The notes under the pieces were generated by a model that made no database searches, was not told the origin of the DNA, and worked only from the letters and a program-made list of their open reading frames with translations. From Lachnospiraceae bacterium KGMB03038 (GTDB lineage: Bacteria > Bacillota > Clostridia > Lachnospirales > Lachnospiraceae): DNA of 64,000 nt. Positions 58,235 through 64,000 of this stretch are shown one piece after another. The translations under genes and the position numbers were made by a program. Position 1 is the first letter of the stretch. Each line of letters starts with the position of its first letter. The stretch lies in NCBI GenBank assembly GCA_007361935.1, contig CP041667.1, positions 2,322,501 to 2,386,500 on the forward strand. The letters are read 5' to 3'.

Positions 58235-58294
58235 AAAGGGACAGGGCATTTTTAATTGGGGCCGGGGGATTTTTAAAAATCCCCCGGCCCCAAT
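58231..58294 (+). repeat. Palindromic mosaic repeat, copy E
   Basis: Head TTAAAAAGGGACAGGGCA begins in the AraC stop codon. A perfect 40-bp palindrome follows (58255-58274 with 58275-58294, outer ATTGGGG, inner CCGGGGG). The stop codon of cbiC (minus strand TAA) is at the palindrome centre, and its last six sense codons lie in the right arm. Confidence 0.92.
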
Positions 58295-58941
58295 AACAAG
58301 GCGTTGCAGATGCAAGCCGCGATATTACTGCCTCCTTTTCTCCCTCTCGCCACGATATAGGGAATCTCTTCCAGGCTAAGGATCAGCTCTTTGGCCTGGA
58401 CCACGTTTACAAATCCCACAGGCACGCCGATGATCAAACGGGGCCGGATCTTTCCCTCCCGGATCAGTTCGTACAGCCGGATCAGGGCAGTCGGCGCGTT
58501 TCCGACCGCAAAGATCAGGTCTTCTTCCAGGCCGCAGGCCTTATCCATACTGGCTGACGCGCGGGTTGTCCCGTTTCTCTTGGCCGCTTCCGCCACGTCG
58601 TCGTCCGCCATGAAACAATAGGCCTTTCCGCCAAACCGTTCCAGCCTCTTCTTATTGATCCCGGACCAGCCCATCCGAGTGTCGGTCACAATGGAGGCCC
58701 CGTCTTTCAAAGCGGCTATTCCTCTCTCTACGGCATGGTCAGAAAATACCAGATTGCTGGCGTAATCAAAATCGGCGCTGGTGTGGATGCAGCGTTTGAT
58801 CACCGCTTCCTGCTCCTTCGGCAGCGTGATCCCCTTTTGTTTCAGTTCTTCTCCGATGATCTGGAAACTGCGTTCCTCGATCTTGGCTGGTTCCACTTGT
58901 TCGATCTCCAGGATCTTTCCTTCCTTTGTCTCTATCTCCAT
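58273..58941 (-). CDS. cbiC: Cobalt-precorrin-8 methylmutase
   Basis: A 222-residue precorrin-8X methylmutase (CbiC/CobH) moving the C-11 methyl to C-12 to give cobyrinate. The conserved IHTSADFDYASNLVFS (about residue 55, catalytic His) and IVTDTRMGWSGIN (about 85) are present, as is VGNAPTALIRLYELI (about 146). The start at MEIETKEG follows AAAGGATATGGAAAC. The last six residues (LGPGDF) and the stop are encoded by the palindrome of repeat E, so the original 3' end has probably been replaced. Last gene of the cob block. Confidence 0.93.
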   Translation of the reverse strand: MEIETKEGKILEIEQVEPAKIEERSFQIIGEELKQKGITLPKEQEAVIKRCIHTSADFDYASNLVFSDHAVERGIAALKDGASIVTDTRMGWSGINKKRLERFGGKAYCFMADDDVAEAAKRNGTTRASASMDKACGLEEDLIFAVGNAPTALIRLYELIREGKIRPRLIIGVPVGFVNVVQAKELILSLEEIPYIVARGRKGGSNIAACICNALLLGPGDF

Positions 58942-58963
58942 GTTTCCATATCCTTTCTGCTTC

Positions 58964-60499
58964 TTACGCTCCCTGTTCCAGGATCTCATAGATCCGCTCC
59001 AGATTCAGGCTTTGCCGCAGGCCTTCCGCCAGCAGATCATACTGCTGCTCCTTAAAGGTCCGGTAATCCACAGCCGGTTTCTCTCTTTCCAAGGAAATGC
59101 CCTTCTTCCTGGCCAGGCAGCCCACAAGGGCGCTGATCACTTCTTCCCGGTCAAAGATGCCATGCACATAGGTGCCGTACACATTTCCCGCAAAGGTTCC
59201 ATCTCCCTTTTCTTCTCCGGTGATCTGATCCTGGATCATCCCAAGCGGACGCCTTCCTGCTCCGCTTCCATGGGGTGCCTCCCCGCGGGTCTCTCCCATA
59301 TGGATCTCATATCCCTCCACAGGCGTTCCGCTTAAGCCTGCCAAAGATCCTTCCAGCGTCCCAAAGGCGCCGGCCACTCTTGTACGGGTCTTCTCCCTGT
59401 TAAATACCGTGACAGTTGGAAGCAGTCCCAATCCCCGCATACTGCCTCCCTGCTCCACGCCCAGCGGATCCTTAAGGTTTTCGCCCAGCATCTGATAGCC
59501 ACCGCAGATGCCAAAGACTGCCGTTCCTTTTGCCGCCGCTTTTAGGATTCCGGCTTCCAATCCATTTTCCCGCATCCAGGCAAGATCTCCCATGGTATTC
59601 TTCGTCCCCGGGAGGATGATCATATCCGGATGTCCAAGCTGGGAAAGTGTCCGCACATAGCGAAGCGACACTTCCTCCCGGTTTTCCAGAGCCATAAAAT
59701 CTGTAAAATTCGAGATCCGGGGCAGACGGATGACTGCAATATCAATCTGTCCTCCACCTGTTTTTCCTTTCGTTTTCAGCCGCTCCGCCAGACTGTCTTC
59801 TTCCTCGATCTCCACCGGAAGATAAGGCGTCACCCCAAGGACCGGAACCTTCGCCCGCTCTTCCAGCATCCTGATCCCTGGGGTCAGGATTGTCTGATCT
59901 CCCCGGAATTTGTTGATGATCAGTCCTTTCACCCGCTGCCGTTCCTCCGGCTCCAGAAGCATCAAGGTTCCCAGAAGCTGGGCGAACACCCCGCCCCGGT
60001 CAATATCTCCGGCCATCAGCACCGGAGCGCCGGCCATCTTGGCCATCCCCATATTGACAATGTCGTCTTCCTTCAGATTGATCTCCGCCGGACTTCCCGC
60101 CCCCTCGATCACCACAATGTCAAACTCATCGGAAAGCCTCTGGAACGCCTCCTGTATCTGAGGGATCAGCCGCTTCTTGTAAGCAAAATATTCCCTGGCG
60201 TCCATGGTCCCCAGCACCCGGCCATTTACAATGACCTGAGAGCCGGTATCGTTGGTGGGTTTCAGCAGGATCGGATTCATCTCTGCCTGGGGAGGGATTC
60301 CCGCCGCCTCTGCCTGTACCACCTGGGCCCGGCCCATTTCCAGTCCCTCCGCCGTGATAAAAGAATTCAGGGCCATATTCTGGGACTTGAAGGGCGCCAC
60401 CCGATACCCATCCTGCCGGAAGATCCGGCAAAGCCCGGTACACAGAAGGCTTTTCCCCGCCCCTGACATGGTTCCCTGTATCATGATCGTCTTAGCCAT
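58964..60499 (-). CDS. cobQ: Cobyric acid synthase
   Basis: A 511-residue glutamine-dependent amidotransferase (CobQ/CbiP) amidating four side chains of adenosylcobyrinate diamide. The N-terminal dethiobiotin-synthase-like P-loop is [20 protein letters not shown] split around [10 protein letters not shown] (about residue 7). A class I glutaminase domain follows at about 255-480 with nucleophile Cys in [11 protein letters not shown] (about 333) and His in GTYVHGIF (about 432). It overlaps cobD by 19 nt. Product cobyric acid is joined with aminopropanol phosphate by CbiB. Confidence 0.95.
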   Translation of the reverse strand: MAKTIMIQGTMSGAGKSLLCTGLCRIFRQDGYRVAPFKSQNMALNSFITAEGLEMGRAQVVQAEAAGIPPQAEMNPILLKPTNDTGSQVIVNGRVLGTMDAREYFAYKKRLIPQIQEAFQRLSDEFDIVVIEGAGSPAEINLKEDDIVNMGMAKMAGAPVLMAGDIDRGGVFAQLLGTLMLLEPEERQRVKGLIINKFRGDQTILTPGIRMLEERAKVPVLGVTPYLPVEIEEEDSLAERLKTKGKTGGGQIDIAVIRLPRISNFTDFMALENREEVSLRYVRTLSQLGHPDMIILPGTKNTMGDLAWMRENGLEAGILKAAAKGTAVFGICGGYQMLGENLKDPLGVEQGGSMRGLGLLPTVTVFNREKTRTRVAGAFGTLEGSLAGLSGTPVEGYEIHMGETRGEAPHGSGAGRRPLGMIQDQITGEEKGDGTFAGNVYGTYVHGIFDREEVISALVGCLARKKGISLEREKPAVDYRTFKEQQYDLLAEGLRQSLNLERIYEILEQGA

Positions 60500-61524
60500 T
60501 CTATCAACCTCTCATTCTCCGCCCTTTTACGCACCGCGATCCGGTAGTATCCAGGGCCAAGTTCCCGGTAATTTCCACAATCCCGGATCAAAAATCCCGC
60601 TTCCAAAGCCTCCCGGTATAGCCCTTCCCTTCCCCGGAAAAACAGATAGTTTGCCTGAGAGCCATAGACCTGAAATCCCAGGTCTTCCAGGTTCCTTCTC
60701 AGGTACTCCCGCTCACGGGCCACCACCTGCCGGGTCTTTGCCAAATAGGCTTCCGCGTTATTAAGGGCCGCCGCTCCCCCGGCCTGGGCCAGCAAAGACA
60801 CATTCCAGGGCTGCAGCATAGTCCGCATCCGGCCCAGAAATTCCCGGTCGCCGCTGATCCCGTACCCCAGCCTTATCCCCGGCATAGCAAAAGTTTTGGT
60901 AAATGCCTTCACCACCAGCATCTGAGGATGATCCTTTTTGAGCTCCAGGGCTTCATACTCCTTTGGCCTTTCCAGGAAATCCAGGAAACACTCATCTAAG
61001 ATCAGCCTTGCCCCGCAGGCCTCACATTTCTCCAGCACTTTCCTGATCAGAGAACGCTTGATCGGCTGCCCCGTAGGATTATTGGGACTGCACAGAAAAA
61101 CCAGGTCTGTCTTGGGAGTGATCCGTTCCAGGAAATCTTCCCCTACTTGAAACTGGTCTTCTTCTCTTAAGGGATAGAATTCTGATTTGGCTCCCACAGC
61201 CTGGAGGGCCCGCTCATACTCCGCGAAAGCCGGCGCCGTCAAAAGCCCCCTCCTGGGTCTTTCCGCAAAAACCGCCGCAAAGAACAGCTCCGCCGCCCCA
61301 TTGCCGCACAGAATCTCCTCTGGAGGGACCTGTTCAAACGCTCCGATCGCCTCCCGCAGTTTCTCACATTCCACATCTGGATAATGATGAATCTGGCCTG
61401 CCCCTTCCCGGAGCGCCTCTATCACCGCCTCCGGCGGGCCTAATGGATTGCTGTTGACGGAGAAATCCGTCACGTTCTGATGGCGGTAGATATCGCCGCC
61501 GTGCACTTGTTCCTGTCCTTGCAT
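60481..61524 (-). CDS. cobD: Threonine-phosphate decarboxylase (class I aminotransferase fold)
   Basis: A 347-residue PLP enzyme making (R)-1-amino-2-propanol phosphate from threonine phosphate for the cobalamin side chain. [11 protein letters not shown] (about residue 18), CSPNNPTGQ (about 157) and the PLP lysine in [18 protein letters not shown] (about 215) identify the fold. The assignment to CobD rather than histidinol-phosphate aminotransferase rests on the overlap with cobQ. The start [10 protein letters not shown] has AGGAG 9 nt upstream; a longer frame upstream lacks a site. Confidence 0.88.
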   Translation of the reverse strand: MQGQEQVHGGDIYRHQNVTDFSVNSNPLGPPEAVIEALREGAGQIHHYPDVECEKLREAIGAFEQVPPEEILCGNGAAELFFAAVFAERPRRGLLTAPAFAEYERALQAVGAKSEFYPLREEDQFQVGEDFLERITPKTDLVFLCSPNNPTGQPIKRSLIRKVLEKCEACGARLILDECFLDFLERPKEYEALELKKDHPQMLVVKAFTKTFAMPGIRLGYGISGDREFLGRMRTMLQPWNVSLLAQAGGAAALNNAEAYLAKTRQVVAREREYLRRNLEDLGFQVYGSQANYLFFRGREGLYREALEAGFLIRDCGNYRELGPGYYRIAVRKRAENERLIEWLRRS

Positions 61525-61624
61525 CTCTTTGTTTCTCCTGTTTTTGTGTGGTTCTATTCTACTTTCCAATGACCAAAGCGCTTTCCGCCTTCGCGAATAA
61601 TCCTTATTTTCTAACCATCGAGAT

Positions 61625-62083
61625 TTACCGCATACACGCACTTACAAACTTCATGGGAACATCCATACGCTTTGCAACCTGTTCTGGTGTCATTCCACTT
61701 TCTAGGAAACGCCTGCATACCACTTTCATGCTTTCTCCCACTTCTATGATATGCTTATCTGGATCATAAAAGCGAACAACTCGCTGTCCCCAGGAATGTT
61801 CCATGATAGGGTGAACATACTCGATCTCACACTCTTCTAATTTATCAGCAAACCGATCAAAATCATCTTCTTCAAAGTAGATTTCAAAGTTATTGCCGCC
61901 AAAAGAAATCATATTTGTCCCGATAAATCCGCCGTATGTTTCAGCAGTCTGCAGCGCCAAACCGCCTGTTAAAGTTTTGTTTGCGCCAAAATCCATAATA
62001 ACATGCAGACCCAGAACCTTTTTATAAAACTCAACCGCTTTATCTATATCCGTCACTACCAGCATAGGATTTTTTAATTTCAT
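61625..62083 (-). CDS. VOC (glyoxalase-fold) protein with C-terminal helix-turn-helix-like tail
   Basis: A 152-residue protein. Residues 1-118 form a glyoxalase/bleomycin-resistance (VOC) domain (LVVTDIDKAVEFYKKVLGL at the start, FYDPDKHIIEVGE near the end with metal-ligand Glu). The final 35 residues (RFLESGMTPEQVAKRMDVPMKFV) read like a small helix-turn-helix. The combination is compact and could be a sensor/regulator or an enzyme with a helical cap. The start follows GGGAGGGAATGAG. It lies 27 nt after the flavin reductase gene in the same direction, suggesting an operon. Confidence 0.78.
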   Translation of the reverse strand: MKLKNPMLVVTDIDKAVEFYKKVLGLHVIMDFGANKTLTGGLALQTAETYGGFIGTNMISFGGNNFEIYFEEDDFDRFADKLEECEIEYVHPIMEHSWGQRVVRFYDPDKHIIEVGESMKVVCRRFLESGMTPEQVAKRMDVPMKFVSACMR

Positions 62084-62110
62084 CTCATTCCCTCCCTGGA
62101 CTTTCATTCA

Positions 62111-62758
62111 TCAATCATATTTCTCAATCTTCACTGTGGCTATCGCAGATGGATTTGGATCCCCAGTGACAAGATCCTGAGGGGCGGGCACCAGCAGCAT
62201 AAACCCGTCCTTTCCGTAACGCTCCTTATAACCTTGCGCGTACTCTTTTTCCACTGAGACATGCTGTACCTGCCCAATGATCATAGCGGTGATTCCTGCT
62301 CCGCTCAAATCCCGGCTCTCCTTCAAGGTACATTCCATGCCAAGGAAAGCCTCCTGGATCATCGGCGCATGGATGGTCTTCCCATCGCAAATGGTAAAAC
62401 CGCCCGTCTCAAATTCATCGTCTTCCCATTCATTCTGATGGATCGTGTCCACCAATTGGTCATAGCGGCTTATGGGAAGAAAATTAATGCCAAAGCATTT
62501 CTCCCTCTGTATATTTTGATAGGTGTGCGTATGCTGATACAGATTTCCCATAACAGCAAAAAACGCCGTCTTATCCCCATGGAAACTGCTCCATGAATGG
62601 AAACATACATTGGGCTTTCCATTTTCTTTCCATGTGGTGACCGCAAATAAAACGGTCGGTATCCCTACTGTTACTTCAAAATGATGAAACAATTCAAATT
62701 CCTCTGGATAAGAGGGTTTGAAATATTGAGGAAACTCTTTTCCAATCTCTATCTTCAT
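62111..62758 (-). CDS. Flavin reductase-like FMN-binding protein
   Basis: A 215-residue protein of the flavin reductase split-barrel family (PVLFAVTTWKENGKPNVC-type core near residues 34-52, then FHSWSSFHGDKTAFFAVMG). Members bind FMN and reduce flavins or transfer electrons. The C-terminal half contains the expected EAFLGMECTLKESRDL and IIGQVQHVSVE strands. It ends 27 nt before the VOC gene and starts 9 nt after the DUF3795 gene. Physiological partner unknown. Confidence 0.82.
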   Translation of the reverse strand: MKIEIGKEFPQYFKPSYPEEFELFHHFEVTVGIPTVLFAVTTWKENGKPNVCFHSWSSFHGDKTAFFAVMGNLYQHTHTYQNIQREKCFGINFLPISRYDQLVDTIHQNEWEDDEFETGGFTICDGKTIHAPMIQEAFLGMECTLKESRDLSGAGITAMIIGQVQHVSVEKEYAQGYKERYGKDGFMLLVPAPQDLVTGDPNPSAIATVKIEKYD

Positions 62759-62767
62759 GGCGGCACC

Positions 62768-63100
62768 TCATCCCTTAAGATTTTTCAACGCTTCCGGATT
62801 GTTTGAAAGAAGCGTCCCAACAGTCGGACATTTTTCCAGTTCCCCGCAATCCCCGCATGTTTCCACGCCTTTTTGAAGGGCGCACTGGCGGATGCCGCAA
62901 AGGCTCTCGCAGTATACCGTCTTTCTCCCATTCCCACGGCATCCTTCACAGTTGATATGTTCCGGCAGAATCGGCGCTTGATTTAACTCTGCCCACAGTT
63001 TCGCGGTTTTTTCACGCAAGGCTTGATCATCCTTCTTTGTGGCAATGTATGCATCACATGTTTCACAATCCAGTCCACAGTATGCGATCCTTTTTTCCAT
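62768..63100 (-). CDS. DUF3795 cysteine-rich protein
   Basis: A 110-residue DUF3795-type protein with a dense Cys pattern: CGLDCETCDAY (residues 8-18), CEGCRGNG, CESLCGIRQC and CGDCGELEKC. This is consistent with two zinc or iron-sulphur sites. Function unknown; the family is common in anaerobes. First of three tightly packed genes with the flavin reductase and VOC genes, which suggests a small redox or detoxification unit inserted between cbiB and cobD. GGAGGC precedes the ATG. Confidence 0.83.
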   Translation of the reverse strand: MEKRIAYCGLDCETCDAYIATKKDDQALREKTAKLWAELNQAPILPEHINCEGCRGNGRKTVYCESLCGIRQCALQKGVETCGDCGELEKCPTVGTLLSNNPEALKNLKG

Positions 63101-63243
63101 AGCTGCCTCCTTCTCTTTCTCTGATCCATTGTTTCCAATTCACATAGCATGCTATATTCTTGTTCCTTCTCTTCCACAGCCCGGAACCCAGCACTCTGAT
63201 ATACGCTCCGCGGGGATTCGCAGAGTCAGACTTGAACCCATCC
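63101..63243. other. Short gap with no identified feature
   Basis: About 140 nt between the DUF3795 gene and cbiB. I see the ribosome site of the former, no clear terminator and no RNA gene. A GGTTCAAGTC string on the minus strand resembles a tRNA T-loop but has no matching arms. Confidence 0.4.
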
Positions 63244-64000
63244 TTACAGCCACACCAGCAAAACCATCCCTTTGATTCCCAGGAATACCGCAAGGGCGAT
63301 CCACGCCGTCAGATACATCAGCTTATGGGATCTCAAAATGTCCTCCGCCTCTATAGGGCGGATCGGATCTCCCAGGGTGGGTTTCCTATGAAGGGTTCCA
63401 AAATACCAGGCGTCTCCTGCCAGTTCCACTTCCAAAGCACCTGCCATCACCGCCTCCGTTTGAGCGGCATTAGGACTTTTGTGCTTCTTCCGGTCTCTCC
63501 GGTAAATGGAACAGGCCCGCTTCAAATTCCCTCCCGCGGGAATACAGGCAGCCAGCATGAATAGGGCGGAAAGCCTGGCCGGAAGGTAATTCAGCACATC
63601 GTCCAGCCTGGCCGCCGCCGTCCCAAAATACTGATATCTCTCGTTCCGGTAACCGATCATAGAATCCATGGTATTGACGGATTTGTAGAAAAATCCGCCT
63701 GCCGCGCCAAATAATACCATATAAAACAGAGGCGCCGCCACGCCGTCGGAAGTGTTCTCCGCCACCGTCTCCACAGCCGCCTTTGCCACCCCTTCTTCCG
63801 TCAGGTTCTGGGTATCTCTTCCCACGATCATGGAAACCGCCCGGCGGGCTTTGGGTAGACTTTCCTCCCGTAAAGCCTGATAGACCCGCCCGCTTTCCAC
63901 CTGCAAAGAGCGGGCCGCCAGAAGCTGATAGCAGAAGAAGGTCTCCGCAAGAAGCCCCAGAGGAAACCAGAGTCGGTACAGAAAGAAAAGAAAGAGAGCC
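63244..64000 (-). CDS. cbiB: Adenosylcobinamide-phosphate synthase CbiB, 3' part
   Basis: The C-terminal 251 or so residues of CbiB/CobD-type membrane protein; the gene starts outside the window. It attaches aminopropanol phosphate to cobyric acid. Membrane segments are seen at the N-terminal edge (ALFLFFLYRLWFPLGLL), mid-protein (VAAPLFYMVLFGAAGGFFY) and the C-terminus. The signatures AVETVAENTSDGVAAP and NTMDSMIGYRNERY, and the cytosolic PNAAQTEAVMAGALEVELAG with WYFGTLHRKPTLGD, are diagnostic. The frame stays open to the window edge. It heads the cob block with cobD, cobQ and cbiC. Confidence 0.94.
   Translation of the reverse strand, partial: ALFLFFLYRLWFPLGLLAETFFCYQLLAARSLQVESGRVYQALREESLPKARRAVSMIVGRDTQNLTEEGVAKAAVETVAENTSDGVAAPLFYMVLFGAAGGFFYKSVNTMDSMIGYRNERYQYFGTAAARLDDVLNYLPARLSALFMLAACIPAGGNLKRACSIYRRDRKKHKSPNAAQTEAVMAGALEVELAGDAWYFGTLHRKPTLGDPIRPIEAEDILRSHKLMYLTAWIALAVFLGIKGMVLLVWL

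Noticed and set aside
63185..63240. tRNA-like string (GGTTCAAGTC on the minus strand)
   Set aside because: No T-arm stem, acceptor stem or anticodon arm can be paired around it.

Overview
The window looks like a chromosomal segment of a strictly anaerobic, mid-GC Firmicute of the class Clostridia, most likely a Lachnospiraceae-type gut commensal. The basis is family content: an NAD-coupled [FeFe]-hydrogenase operon, anaerobic (early cobalt insertion) cobalamin genes, a T-box leuS leader, paired ABC exporters, DUF1836, DegV and YerC-type proteins, and strong AGGAGG-type ribosome sites. I see no rRNA, tRNA, CRISPR array, prophage or insertion sequence with a transposase. Most genes are on the minus strand.

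Layout. 0-3.1 kb: small membrane protein, and a DUF3783-pcrA operon. 3.1-7.6 kb: heterodimeric ABC exporter behind an operator-bearing promoter, and a divergent DUF1836 regulator. 7.6-14 kb: short KdpD/KdpE two-component pair, YerC, a PHP phosphoesterase, two unknown proteins, DegV, TetR and DUF554. 14-17 kb: leuS with its T-box leader. 17-24.3 kb: small P-loop protein, CapA-like protein, and a trkA-trkH-(unknown)-AEC transporter operon. 24.4-29.1 kb: EF-G paralogue, then tyrA-aroA. 29.2-40.8 kb: a hydrogen/redox locus. Here a NADH-coupled bifurcating-type hydrogenase (hydC, ATPase, 2Fe-2S protein, hydB, hydA) sits beside two further hydrogenase-like proteins of sensory type. These are accompanied by a PP2C/SpoIIE phosphatase, two small HATPase proteins, two DRTGG proteins and a PHP protein. 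40.8-50.3 kb: tetrapyrrole genes (hemB, cobA-hemD, hemC, precorrin-2 dehydrogenase), a B12 riboswitch with cbiMNQO, an M81 peptidase and the cobaltochelatase cbiK. 50.4-58.2 kb: a membrane protein, bacteriohemerythrin, and a polyol/sugar cassette (two dehydrogenases, split transketolase, GPH transporter, AraC regulator). 58.3-64 kb: cbiC, cobQ, cobD, three small accessory genes and the 3' part of cbiB, which runs off the window.

How it works together. The hem and cbi/cob genes form most of a route from porphobilinogen through uroporphyrinogen III and sirohydrochlorin to cobyrate and the aminopropanol arm, with cobalt import under B12 control. The hydrogenase locus couples NADH and ferredoxin oxidation to H2 and appears to monitor that chemistry through sensory hydrogenases feeding a phosphatase/kinase-like relay.

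The most unusual finding that is not a gene is a dispersed family of five near-perfect palindromic repeats (11.6, 26.7, 29.1, 51.6 and 58.2 kb). They share a conserved AAAAAGGGACAGGG head and an AATYGGGG outer stem, with exchangeable inner stems. They abut stop codons, encode the C-terminal ends of two proteins, form part of the tyrA promoter/leader, and bracket the polyol cassette as direct repeats.
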